Shown here one piece after another: positions 1-6,312 of a stretch of DNA of 51,064 nt; position 1 is the stretch's first letter, and every line of letters begins with the position of its first letter. The notes below the pieces were generated by a model. The model was not told the origin of the DNA and made no database searches. It saw nothing but the letters and a program-made list of their open reading frames with translations. Origin of the DNA: Eubacterium sp. (GTDB lineage: Bacteria > Bacillota_A > Clostridia > Lachnospirales > Lachnospiraceae). Both the position numbers and the translations under genes were made by a program. The DNA lies in the NCBI GenBank assembly GCA_017475785.1, contig JAFVEX010000076.1, positions 1 through 51,064 on the forward strand, given 5' to 3'.

Positions 1-326
1 CCTTCGACCTTCAGGTGCCGGATTTCATACAGCTTTGAACTGAACGGGATATAGCGCTCAATCCCATGATGCGGCTGGATAAAATCCACGTCAATTTCTT
101 CCCGGACATGAAAAACATGCCTGACTGTTGTGTCGATGGTGACGTCAAACCGCTCAGTGATATAGTCATCCGGATCTGAGTCGTTATAAACCGCTGCCGC
201 CGTAACGGCGCGCGCCGGCAGAAGCGCTGCCGGCACCGCGGCAAACAGGATCGCAAGGCAAAGAAGGCAGCTTTTCAAAAGCCGCCCTCTGCTCAGTCTG
301 TTTCTTTGATTCATGTGTTTCATCAT
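1..326 (-). CDS. DUF2207 domain membrane protein, N-terminal part (cut by window edge)
   Basis: Only the first 108 codons are in the window; the frame runs off the left edge. The start is the first of three in-frame ATGs (326, 323, 314), because GGAG lies 8 nt upstream of 326. The protein opens with a basic stretch and a hydrophobic signal segment (LLCLAILFAAVPAALL) ending near ARA, followed by an extracellular beta-rich stretch with DDYITERFDVTI and GIERYIPF. That pattern is the start of DUF2207 proteins, predicted membrane proteins often encoded beside lemA, as here. Function is unknown. It is probably co-transcribed with lemA, although a strong hairpin lies between them. The family call rests on the N-terminus and the neighbour only. 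Confidence 0.7.
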   Translation of the reverse strand, partial: MMKHMNQRNRLSRGRLLKSCLLCLAILFAAVPAALLPARAVTAAAVYNDSDPDDYITERFDVTIDTTVRHVFHVREEIDVDFIQPHHGIERYIPFSSKLYEIRHLKVE

Positions 327-373
327 CTCTGCTTCTCCGGACCGCCTCTCCCTGCGCAAGTACAGCGTTCGCA

Positions 374-407
374 AAATAACTGGCCTAATGCGTAGGTCCA
401 GTTATTT
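374..407 (-). terminator. Strong hairpin between lemA and the DUF2207 gene
   Basis: A 10-bp perfect stem (374-383 with 398-407) continues as 4 more pairs (384-387 with 393-396) around the loop ATGCG, with one bulged base. On the minus strand it is followed by TTTT then GCG, so it could act as a weak terminator or as a processing site setting the lemA to DUF2207 ratio. A smaller hairpin with a GAAA loop sits at 414-432. Confidence 0.5.
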
Positions 408-458
408 AAGATACGATGTACGAAAGTATCGTTTATTCCGGTCTGCGGTTCTGTGTAA

Positions 459-1013
459 TCAGAACTGAACATTCACATTCTGCCGCTCAGCCTCGCTGCC
501 GACTTCAAACATCGCGCGCCGCGTGAAGTTGAACAGCCTCGCGATAATACTGCTCGGGAACATCTCGCATTTGTTGTTGTACTTTTTGACAACCGCGTTG
601 TAATACTTTCTTGAATTCGCGATATCCTGCTCGACCTGCTGGAGCTGCCCCTGCAGGTTCAGAAAATTGGTGTTCGCCTTAAGATCCGGATACGCCTCGG
701 CGACCGCAAACAGCGTCTTCAGCGCGCCGGTCAGCTGATTCTCTCCTGCCGCCCGCTCCTCAATCGAGGATGCGTTGCTGATCTTCGTCCGCGCCGCGGT
801 GATGTTCTCCAGCGTCTCCTTTTCGTGCTTTGCGTAGCCCTTTACGGTCTCGACGAGGTTCGGGATCAGGTCAAACCGCTTCTTCAGGTAGACATCCATG
901 GTGGAAAAGCCCTCTTCCACGCTGTTCCGCGCCTTGATAAAGCCGTTGTAGGTTACGATCAGCCAGATGATGATCAAGATGACGATAATTCCGATAATGA
1001 CTCCTGCGCCCAT
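459..1013 (-). CDS. lemA: LemA family protein
   Basis: The product has 184 residues, the usual LemA size. One N-terminal membrane helix (about residues 4-23, Ile-rich) is followed by the alpha-helical LemA domain: YNGFIKARNSVEEGFSTMDV, KKRFDLIPNLVETVKGY, and the C-terminal FPSSIIARLFNF before a phenylalanine end. LemA proteins are membrane-anchored helical bundles with an outward-facing domain; their biochemical role is not settled. GGAGG lies 8 nt before the ATG. The gene just downstream encodes a DUF2207 protein, a common pairing that suggests a shared envelope function. The family assignment is firm; the function is open. Confidence 0.95.
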   Translation of the reverse strand: MGAGVIIGIIVILIIIWLIVTYNGFIKARNSVEEGFSTMDVYLKKRFDLIPNLVETVKGYAKHEKETLENITAARTKISNASSIEERAAGENQLTGALKTLFAVAEAYPDLKANTNFLNLQGQLQQVEQDIANSRKYYNAVVKKYNNKCEMFPSSIIARLFNFTRRAMFEVGSEAERQNVNVQF

Positions 1014-1104
1014 TCTTATATCCTCCCAAATTCAGCTGTTTTTCAATCCTACATGTATCGGGGCACCAAAAAGTACTCTGAAACAGAGCCGCTGCCCACT
1101 ACAC

Positions 1105-1140
1105 AAAAAGCCGTGCAGAACCCGTCGGCTCCGCACAGCT
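1105..1140 (-). terminator. Probable terminator of trpB2
   Basis: Read on the minus strand, an imperfect stem (AGC-T-GTGC-GGA pairing with TTC-T-GCAC-G-GCT) is followed by TTTTTG. It lies about 95 nt beyond the trpB2 stop and upstream of lemA, where a terminator is expected. Confidence 0.5.
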
Positions 1141-1233
1141 CCTGTAGGATTCCTGTCTATTACAATACCACAGACCTCCATTTTTGTACAGCGACTCTCT
1201 GCTGCCGCCGCTCAAAATCAATTAACTCAGATC

Positions 1234-2613
1234 TCACACCTCAATATTCGGAATCTTGGCAAAACTCTCCGCGAGCTCCTCGTCCGTCGGAATGTAATCG
1301 ATCATTCTGCCGTCATTGTATGCTTCATACGCCGTCATGTCGAAGTAGCCGGTTCCGGTCAGGCCGAAGATGATGGTCTTCTCCTCGCCGGTCTCCTTGC
1401 ACTTAAGGGCCTCATCGATGGCCGCGCGGATCGCGTGGCTGGATTCCGGTGCCGGAAGGATTCCCTCGACACGGGCAAACTGCTCGGCTGCCTGGAATAC
1501 AGATGTCTGCTCGGCTGTGCGCGCCTCCATGTAGCCGTCATGGTACAGCTGGGACAGCACCGGGCTCATGCCGTGATAGCGCAGGCCGCCTGCGTGGTTC
1601 GGCGACGGGATGTAATCGTGGCCGAGGGTATACATTTTCGCCATCGGGCAGACCTTTCCAGTATCCGCGAAATCATAGACAAATTTGCCGCGTGTGAAGC
1701 TCGGGCAGGATGCCGGCTCCACCGCGATGATCCGGTAATCCGCCTCGCCGCGCAGCTTCTCGCCCATAAACGGCGCGATCAGTCCGCCGAGGTTGGAGCC
1801 TCCGCCGGCACAGCCAATGATGATGTCCGGCTTGATGCCGTATTTGTCGCACGCCGCCTTGACCTCAAGACCGATGACAGACTGATGCAGCAGCACCTGA
1901 TTCAGCACGCTGCCCAGCTCATAGCGGTAACCATCGCTGGAAGTAGCCACTTCAACCGCCTCGGAAATCGCGCAGCCAAGCGAACCGGTTGTTCCGGGAT
2001 GCTCTCTGTTGATCTGCTGACCGATCTTCGTCTCCATGGAAGGAGAAGGTGTGACGGAAGCGCCGTAGGTACGCATGACTTCGCGGCGGAACGGCTTCTG
2101 CTCATAGGATACTTTGACCATGTAGACCTTGCAGTCGATGTTAAAGAAAGAACACGCCATCGAGAGCGCCGTGCCCCACTGACCCGCGCCGGTCTCCGTC
2201 GTGACACCCTTCAGACCCTGCTCCTTTGCGTAGTACGCCTGTGCGATCGCGGAATTGAGCTTGTGGCTGCCGGATGTGTTGTTTCCCTCAAACTTATAGT
2301 AAATATGTGCCGGCGTGTCCAGCGCTTTCTCAAGGAAAACCGCGTGTGTCAGCGGCGACGGACGGTACATTTTGTAGAAATCCTGAATCGGCTGCGGAAT
2401 CGGAATGTACGCAGTGTCATCGTCCAGCTCCTGCCGGATCAGCTCATCGCAGAAAATCGGCTGCATGTCCTCAAACTTCAGCGGCTGCAGCGTGCCCGGA
2501 TGAATGAGCGGCGCCGGCTTGTTCTTCATATCGGCGCGCATATTGTACCAGCTGGTGGGAATCTCACTTTCTTCAAGATAAATTTTGTACGGAATCTTTG
2601 TTTCGTTTGTCAT
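1234..2613 (-). CDS. trpB2: Tryptophan synthase beta chain, TrpB2 type (PLP enzyme)
   Basis: The product has 459 residues, longer than classical TrpB (about 400) and matching TrpB2, which condenses indole with serine to give tryptophan using PLP. The N-terminal extension with PTSWYNMRADM is typical of TrpB2. The PLP lysine is K118 in SGSHKLN; the catalytic glutamate is E140 in TETGAGQWG; the phosphate-binding loop GGGSN is at 270-274. No trpA or other trp gene is adjacent, so it may salvage free indole. GGAG precedes the ATG at a good distance. A tryptophan-type T-box leader with its own promoter lies directly upstream, giving independent physiological support. TrpB2 is known from archaea and many bacteria; substrate preference of this copy is inferred. 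Confidence 0.93.
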   Translation of the reverse strand: MTNETKIPYKIYLEESEIPTSWYNMRADMKNKPAPLIHPGTLQPLKFEDMQPIFCDELIRQELDDDTAYIPIPQPIQDFYKMYRPSPLTHAVFLEKALDTPAHIYYKFEGNNTSGSHKLNSAIAQAYYAKEQGLKGVTTETGAGQWGTALSMACSFFNIDCKVYMVKVSYEQKPFRREVMRTYGASVTPSPSMETKIGQQINREHPGTTGSLGCAISEAVEVATSSDGYRYELGSVLNQVLLHQSVIGLEVKAACDKYGIKPDIIIGCAGGGSNLGGLIAPFMGEKLRGEADYRIIAVEPASCPSFTRGKFVYDFADTGKVCPMAKMYTLGHDYIPSPNHAGGLRYHGMSPVLSQLYHDGYMEARTAEQTSVFQAAEQFARVEGILPAPESSHAIRAAIDEALKCKETGEEKTIIFGLTGTGYFDMTAYEAYNDGRMIDYIPTDEELAESFAKIPNIEV

Positions 2614-2730
2614 TTTACTTCTCCTCTCGTATTGGTGGTTGCCTGGGAATTGTAACTATCAATAAACCTGAGACGCGCCTTTGCATGTTCCCATGCTGCC
2701 GCATCTGCTATGAGACGGAACTTTTCATAC

Positions 2731-2765
2731 AAAAAGATCCTGTCCCACATCGCTGGGACAGGATC
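2731..2765 (-). terminator. T-box terminator hairpin
   Basis: A perfect 12-bp inverted repeat (GATCCTGTCCCA with its complement) is followed on the minus strand by TTTTTG. It is the OFF structure of the T-box leader and ends about 120 nt before the trpB2 start codon. Confidence 0.9.
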
Positions 2766-3047
2766 GTAATATCCTGCGGTGCCACCCGGCTTGACACATT
2801 CGTGTCCACTCTGTGTGTACCATACATACTCCGGCCGCTTTTCTTTCGTATTCTGCTTCCGCCGCCTGCACATACACTGACGTTTGATCACGGAGTGTCC
2901 GCTCCGTCTCGCATACTCGAACGAATAAACATCTTTCTGCTCGCCCTCAGGAGTCCATTCGGTCTGTCATTGTCTGCCGCGCTCCCACCATCCGCAGCTC
3001 TCTGAAAAACAGGAGGACTGACCTACTCACTCTCCTTCAACGGTTTA
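2731..3047 (-). promoter_or_regulatory. Tryptophan T-box riboswitch in the trpB2 leader
   Basis: On the minus strand the leader contains Stem I sequence (GAGTGAGTAGG, then CGGATGGTGGGAG), a specifier context GAA-TGG-ACTCCTGAG with the Trp codon TGG at 2955-2957, and the T-box core GGGTGGCACCGCA at 2775-2787. The tRNA-end-binding TGGC (2781-2784) fits the G discriminator base of bacterial tRNA-Trp. It ends in a perfect 12-bp terminator hairpin (2736-2765) followed by five U. Uncharged tRNA-Trp should favour the antiterminator and allow trpB2 transcription. Confidence 0.93.
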
Positions 3048-3053
3048 ACACAG

Positions 3054-3082
3054 TATAGCACAGACAAATAGCAGGCGCAAGA
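3054..3082 (-). promoter_or_regulatory. Promoter of the T-box/trpB2 transcript
   Basis: On the minus strand, -35 TTGCGC (3077-3082) and -10 TATACT (3054-3059) are separated by 17 bp. Transcription would start near 3047, just before the first T-box stem. Confidence 0.65.
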
Positions 3083-3095
3083 AAATATTCCTTTT

Positions 3096-4241
3096 TTACA
3101 TCACACTCAGTTCCATGCCCGTCCGGATGAACCGGAACATCCTGACAGCCCCTTTATAGTAGAGCTCTTCCGCTCTCTCAAACGCCTCTGACAGCTCCAT
3201 CGGGGCGTCTACAGTTGTCATAAGTGATTGAATACCGTGGGAAAAGATCTGTTCAGCTCCTTCCCCGAGAGAGCCTGATAATCCGACCGCCGGGACGCCT
3301 GCTTTTTTGCAGTGCTCTCCGACGCCCTGCATGACTTTTCCAAAACAGGACTGCCAGTCTGTGCGTCCTTCGCCGGTCACGACAAGATCTGTCTCGGCAA
3401 GCATTTTGTCAAATCCGATCAGCTTCAGAACCGCCTCGATGCCTGACTGCAGTTTTCCGCCCAGAAAAACCATCAGCGCTGTGCCGAGTCCGCCGGCCGC
3501 TCCTCCGCCTGCGAGTTCATCGGCGTTAACTCCAAAATCACGCAGCAGCAAATCCCGGTAGCGGATCATGCCGTTTTCCAGCCGTTCGAGAATCTCCGGC
3601 GTTCCGCCCTTCTGTGCGCCGAATGTGTACGTCGCGCCGTTTTCGCCGCATAAAGGGTTGTTTACGTCACACATGATTGTGGTATTGGTCTTTTTGATCC
3701 GCGCATCCAGCCCGCTGACATCGATCCGGGCCAGTTTCTCGAGATCCTCGCCGAACCCTTCCAGCTCATTTCCATCCGCGTCCAGCAGCCTCGCGCCGAG
3801 CGCGCGGATACATCCAATGCCGCCGTCATTTGTCGCAGATCCGCCGATCGCGATATAGATGTTTTGAAAGCCTTTGTCCAACGCATCCCGGATCATCTCG
3901 CCGGTTCCGAATGACGTTGCTTTCAACGGATTTCTCGCATCTTCCGGAATCAGTGTGAGTCCGGAAGCCGCCGCCATCTCCATCACTGCGGTTTTTTCAT
4001 CGATTTTCCCGTAATACGCATTTATCTGACACATGTGCGGATCGTGCACGGTCAACGTTACGCGCTGCCCGCCTGCCGCGGAAAGTACCGCGTCCGTCGT
4101 ACCCTCGCCGCCGTCCGCGACGATCACGCCCGCGCAGCTGCATTCCCCAAACACTTCCCCCGCAGCCTTTTTAAGGAGGCTGATCGTCTGCTCAGAGGTC
4201 AGTGTCCCCTTAAAAGAATCCGAGGCAAATAATAATCTCAT
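3096..4241 (-). CDS. glxK: Glycerate kinase
   Basis: The protein has 381 residues and belongs to the GlxK/GarK glycerate kinase family, which phosphorylates D-glycerate with ATP. It begins MRLLFASDSFKGTLTS, the family's glycine-rich opening, and carries IVADGGEGTTDA, AIGGSATNDGG and VTGEGRTD, all conserved family blocks. I chose the ATG at 4241 because an AAGAGG site lies 7 nt upstream and the protein then starts with the conserved beta strand; an in-frame extension to 4322 has no family support. The two subfamilies give 2-phospho- or 3-phosphoglycerate and cannot be told apart here. It stands alone between the T-box leader and the tRNA-Thr locus. Confidence 0.93.
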   Translation of the reverse strand: MRLLFASDSFKGTLTSEQTISLLKKAAGEVFGECSCAGVIVADGGEGTTDAVLSAAGGQRVTLTVHDPHMCQINAYYGKIDEKTAVMEMAAASGLTLIPEDARNPLKATSFGTGEMIRDALDKGFQNIYIAIGGSATNDGGIGCIRALGARLLDADGNELEGFGEDLEKLARIDVSGLDARIKKTNTTIMCDVNNPLCGENGATYTFGAQKGGTPEILERLENGMIRYRDLLLRDFGVNADELAGGGAAGGLGTALMVFLGGKLQSGIEAVLKLIGFDKMLAETDLVVTGEGRTDWQSCFGKVMQGVGEHCKKAGVPAVGLSGSLGEGAEQIFSHGIQSLMTTVDAPMELSEAFERAEELYYKGAVRMFRFIRTGMELSVM

Positions 4242-4329
4242 AGTTTTTCCTCTTTCTGTCAGGAGTTTCCTGACATTCCTGCAGACATCAAGCTTGAGAA
4301 GAGTGACCGTTTTTTCCACCAAAACCCAC

Positions 4330-4358
4330 TTGACACCTGCGTGGGCGTCTGATAGAAT
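4330..4358 (+). promoter_or_regulatory. Promoter of tRNA-Thr
   Basis: TTGACA (4330-4335) and TAGAAT (4353-4358) are separated by 17 bp, about 70 bp upstream of the tRNA. This is a near-consensus sigma-A promoter. Confidence 0.7.
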
Positions 4359-4428
4359 TTAACAGTCGCCAATCCGTTGAGACAGTTTCCGGCACAGGGC
4401 GGACAGCGGATCCGGCGCGGTTATATCT

Positions 4429-4501
4429 GCTGCTATAGCACAGGCGGTAGTGCGCATCCTTGGTAAGGATGAGGTCACCAGTTCGAGTCTGGTTAGCAGC
4501 T
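4429..4501 (+). tRNA. tRNA-Thr (anticodon GGT)
   Basis: A complete 73-nt cloverleaf can be drawn: acceptor GCTGCTA with TAGCAGC, D stem GCAC/GTGC with GG in the loop, anticodon stem CATCC/GGATG with loop TTGGTAA (anticodon GGT, reading ACC and ACU), and T arm ACCAG-TTCGAGT-CTGGT. CCA is not encoded. It has its own promoter upstream and a terminator 5 nt downstream. A mutated copy lies 526 bp further on. Confidence 0.95.
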
Positions 4502-4505
4502 GGGT

Positions 4506-4538
4506 AAAGAGAGTGTTTATGCACTCTCTTTTTTTTTG
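4506..4538 (+). terminator. Terminator of tRNA-Thr
   Basis: The stem AAAGAGAGTG/CACTCTCTTT is followed by a run of T. It is duplicated with small changes after the second tRNA copy at 5032-5062. Confidence 0.9.
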
Positions 4539-4580
4539 CTTTCAGAAAAGCAGGAATGGCAAACACGACGCAAAACATCA

Positions 4581-4609
4581 TTGAAAAATAATGCTTCAAG
4601 TGTTATATT
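4581..4609 (+). promoter_or_regulatory. Promoter of the candidate antitoxin RNA
   Basis: TTGAAA (4581-4586) and TATATT (4604-4609) are 17 bp apart on the plus strand. Transcription would begin at about 4616 and run toward, and antisense to, the small peptide gene at 4696-4797. Confidence 0.6.
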
Positions 4610-4615
4610 GAACAT

Positions 4616-4706
4616 AGTAAAAGGCGTTACCGATAGACGGTTGCCTGATCTTAATTAGCTACAGAAATAGCCGCTTACGTTGTCATGGTTGGCGGCTATT
4701 TCTGCG
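4616..4706 (+). ncRNA. Candidate type I antitoxin RNA (antisense to the toxin mRNA 3' end)
   Basis: The predicted RNA of about 90-100 nt runs from the plus-strand promoter to a 13-bp perfect hairpin (4662-4674 with 4692-4704). It is fully complementary to the 3' region of the minus-strand peptide mRNA, including its stop codon. This is the txpA/ratA and bsrG/SR4 type of arrangement, with convergent genes overlapping at their 3' ends. The sequence shows promoter, hairpin and overlap; the antitoxin function is inference. The T tract after the hairpin is poor, so the exact 3' end is uncertain. Confidence 0.5.
4662..4704. terminator. Shared hairpin of the convergent toxin and antitoxin transcripts
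   Basis: This is a perfect 13-bp inverted repeat (CAGAAATAGCCGC) with a 17-nt loop. The TAG stop codon of the minus-strand peptide (4696-4698) lies inside one arm, so the same structure serves as the 3' hairpin for both directions. T tracts are weak on both sides. Confidence 0.6.
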
Positions 4707-4797
4707 TTCTATTGCTATCTTTACCAATCTGGTAACCGATCGCAAAGCATGTTCCGCATAAGCTGAGAACACCTATTATAATACCGATTACGTCCAT
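4696..4797 (-). CDS. Small hydrophobic peptide, candidate type I toxin (33 aa)
   Basis: The 33-residue peptide starts MDVIGIIIGVLSLCG, spans one membrane helix (about residues 3-23) and ends in a charged tail with GKDSNRTQK. That layout matches the small membrane toxins or 'putative holin-like toxins' of Firmicute type I modules. A GGGGG-containing site lies about 10 nt upstream of the ATG; the frame stays open further upstream, but the longer reading has no site and crosses the 5' leader hairpins. It has its own promoter, an mRNA with complementary ends, and a convergent antisense RNA. Identification rests on layout rather than a named family, so an ordinary small membrane peptide cannot be excluded. 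Confidence 0.6.
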   Translation of the reverse strand: MDVIGIIIGVLSLCGTCFAIGYQIGKDSNRTQK

Positions 4798-4861
4798 TGG
4801 CGTAAGTCCCCCTTTCACCAGATTCCTGTGTAACAGGTTTCTATGTAATCGGGGATTCACA

Positions 4862-4884
4862 GTATCCCCGCAGAAGGCTAACCG
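4862..4884 (-). other. Leader hairpins upstream of the toxin start
   Basis: The mRNA leader contains a 7-bp hairpin CGGGGAT/ATCCCCG around 4850-4870 and a shorter CCTGT/ACAGG hairpin near 4825-4837, upstream of the ribosome binding site. Such local structures usually sequester translation in type I toxin mRNAs. The coordinates given cover the segment that also pairs with the 3' end. Confidence 0.35.
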
Positions 4885-4912
4885 CCTACCGCATATGGTA
4901 ACGCCGGTATCT

Positions 4913-4941
4913 ATTATATCCAGATTATGAAAATTAAGCAA
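4913..4941 (-). promoter_or_regulatory. Promoter of the toxin mRNA
   Basis: On the minus strand, -35 TTGCTT (4936-4941) and a perfect -10 TATAAT (4913-4918) are separated by 17 bp. The predicted start at about 4906 places GGCGTTACC at the very 5' end of the transcript. Confidence 0.7.
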
Positions 4942-4954
4942 GGACTGTCATTGC

Positions 4955-5027
4955 TATTCTATAGCACAGGCGATAGTGCGCATCCTTGGTAAGGATGAGG
5001 TCACCAGTTCGAGTCTGGTTAGCAGCT
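4955..5027 (+). pseudogene. Decayed second copy of tRNA-Thr(GGT)
   Basis: Aligned to the intact tRNA, the body from the D stem to the discriminator is almost identical, but the 5' acceptor strand is TATTCTA and no longer matches TAGCAGC (three of seven positions fail). G19 in the D loop is changed to A. No promoter is seen upstream. It is very unlikely to give a working tRNA. Confidence 0.8.
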
Positions 5028-5031
5028 GGGT

Positions 5032-5062
5032 AAAGAGAGTATTTTTGCACTCTCTTTTTTGC
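5032..5062 (+). terminator. Duplicated tRNA terminator
   Basis: AAAGAGAGT pairs with ACTCTCTTT, followed by T and the same GCTTTCAGAAAAGCAG flank as after the first tRNA. It is part of a roughly 115-bp direct repeat (4433-4551 and 4959-5073). Confidence 0.8.
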
Positions 5063-5104
5063 TTTCAGAAAAGCAGATGAAAGGCAAGAAAGGTACTTTA
5101 TCCC

Positions 5105-5133
5105 TTGACTTTAGCCAGCTAACACTCTAATAT
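5105..5133 (+). promoter_or_regulatory. Promoter of the amino acid ABC operon
   Basis: TTGACT (5105-5110) and TAATAT (5128-5133) are separated by 17 bp. The -10 box overlaps the left arm of a perfect 9-bp inverted repeat at 5129-5157. Confidence 0.65.
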
Positions 5134-5157
5134 TGTAACCGGAAAAACTACAATATT
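5129..5157 (+). promoter_or_regulatory. Inverted repeat between promoter and ribosome binding site
   Basis: AATATTGTA (5129-5137) and TACAATATT (5149-5157) form a perfect 9-bp repeat separated by 11 bp. The left arm overlaps the -10 box and the right arm abuts the GGAGGA site. It could be a repressor operator; the protein is unknown. Confidence 0.4.
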
Positions 5158-5171
5158 ATGGAGGAGAACCC

Positions 5172-6164
5172 ATGAAAAACAAACTTATGGCAGCAACCCT
5201 TGCGGCATGTATGATGTTTTCACTCGCAGCATGCGGCAGCAGCTCTGAGAGCGCAGCCGATACATCTGCGGCTCCTGCGGCGGCATCTGAAGCGGCTGAG
5301 GCAGTTTCCGAGGCAGCAGACGCGGCTTCTGAGGCGGCGTCCGAGGCGGCTGAGGCAGTTTCCGAGGCGGCCGATGCGGCTTCTGAGGCAGCATCCGAGG
5401 CGGCTGACGCGGCTTCTGAGGCAGTTTCCGAGGCAGCTGATGCAGCTGCTGACGCAGACAGTGATCTCGCGTATGTGCAGGACAAGGGAACCCTGGTCGT
5501 CGGCATCACAGATTTCGAGCCGATGGATTACATGGATGAGAGCGGCAACTGGATCGGCTTCGACGCGGATCTGGCAACCGCGTTCGCGGAGAGCCTCGGC
5601 GTATCTGTGGAGTTCCAGGAGATTGACTGGGACAACAAGATTCTGGAGCTGGACGGCAAATCCGTCGACTGCATCTGGAACGGCATGACGCTGACCGATG
5701 AGGTCACAAGTGCCATGGACTGCACCGCGCCGTATCTGAACAACCAGCAGATCGTCGTCGTAGCAGCTGACGTAGCCGACCAGTATCAGGATGAGGCGAG
5801 CCTCGCGGATCTGAGCTTCGCGGTGGAATCCGGCAGCGCAGGCGCGGCAGTCGCGGAGGAAAAGGGACTGGACTACACAGAGGTCAGCAACCAGGCAAAC
5901 GCGCTGATGGAAGTTGCCGCAGGCACATCCGGCGCGGCGATCATTGACTCTCTGATGGCGGCAGCAATGGTCGGGGAAGGCACCAGCTACGAAGACCTGA
6001 CCACAACAGTCGGTCTGACCGACGAAGAATATGGCGTTGGCTTCCGCAAAGGCTCCGACCTGGCAGCAGCGGCGGATCAGTTCTTCAAAGACTCCTATGC
6101 TGACGGCTCTATTCAGACAATCGCAGAGACCTACAAGGTGCAGGGCGCGCTGATTGCGCAGTAA
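5172..6164 (+). CDS. Amino acid ABC transporter substrate-binding lipoprotein
   Basis: The protein has 330 residues. A signal peptide with lipobox SLAAC (lipidated C21) is followed by an unusual spacer of about 70 residues made almost only of Ala, Ser and Glu/Asp (about 28-97). The binding domain begins near KGTLVVGI (about 105) and contains EPMDYMDE, IGFDADLATAFAE, IPD-region equivalent and GVGFRKGSD. This is the bacterial extracellular solute-binding family 3 (SBP_bac_3), used for polar amino acids. GGAGGA precedes the ATG. Permease and ATPase genes follow in the same direction. A terminator right after the gene would give more binding protein than membrane parts. Substrate specificity cannot be read from sequence. 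Confidence 0.92.
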   Translation: MKNKLMAATLAACMMFSLAACGSSSESAADTSAAPAAASEAAEAVSEAADAASEAASEAAEAVSEAADAASEAASEAADAASEAVSEAADAAADADSDLAYVQDKGTLVVGITDFEPMDYMDESGNWIGFDADLATAFAESLGVSVEFQEIDWDNKILELDGKSVDCIWNGMTLTDEVTSAMDCTAPYLNNQQIVVVAADVADQYQDEASLADLSFAVESGSAGAAVAEEKGLDYTEVSNQANALMEVAAGTSGAAIIDSLMAAAMVGEGTSYEDLTTTVGLTDEEYGVGFRKGSDLAAAADQFFKDSYADGSIQTIAETYKVQGALIAQ

Positions 6165-6222
6165 AATGCAGGCATGCTTCATAACGGTTCAGCCGCGAAA
6201 AGCTGCATGATACAATAAGACT

Positions 6223-6263
6223 GCTGCCCGGGTGCTGGAAGCAGCTCCCGGGCAGCATTTTTT
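6223..6263 (+). terminator. Terminator or attenuator between binding protein and permease
   Basis: The perfect 10-bp stem GCTGCCCGGG/CCCGGGCAGC is followed by ATTTTTT. Partial read-through would explain a strongly expressed binding protein with less permease and ATPase. Confidence 0.85.
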
Positions 6264-6312
6264 GAACAATGATGGATGAAAACCGTGCTTCCTTAAATTA
6301 TGTGGGGGTTTT

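Larger units (their letters stand above)
4623..4905 (-). repeat. Complementary 5' and 3' ends of the toxin mRNA
   Basis: Two nested long-range inverted repeats bracket the peptide gene: 4623-4631 pairs perfectly with 4897-4905 (9 bp, GGCGTTACC), and 4638-4646 pairs with 4875-4884 (9 bp plus one bulged base). In the minus-strand mRNA these lie at the extreme 5' end and just before the final TTTT. End-to-end pairing is typical of type I toxin mRNAs, which are made in a closed, untranslated form. A local hairpin at 4623-4645 (ACCG/CGGT and GGC/GCC) would compete with it. Confidence 0.6.

Noticed and set aside
967..2655. 562-codon plus-strand frame opposite trpB2
   Set aside because: It is antisense to a clear TrpB2 gene, has no ribosome binding site, and arises from GC-rich codon bias.
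4288..4599. Minus-strand 103-codon frame over tRNA-Thr
   Set aside because: It covers a confident tRNA and its terminator on the other strand; such frames over tRNA genes are common false calls.
4429..5073. Integrated phage or conjugative element at tRNA-Thr
   Set aside because: Only about 530 bp lie between the two tRNA copies, with no integrase; at most a scar or a duplication.
5220..6182. 320-codon minus-strand frame opposite the binding lipoprotein
   Set aside because: It is a mirror of the repeat-rich lipoprotein gene; Cys/Arg-rich, without family features or start signals.
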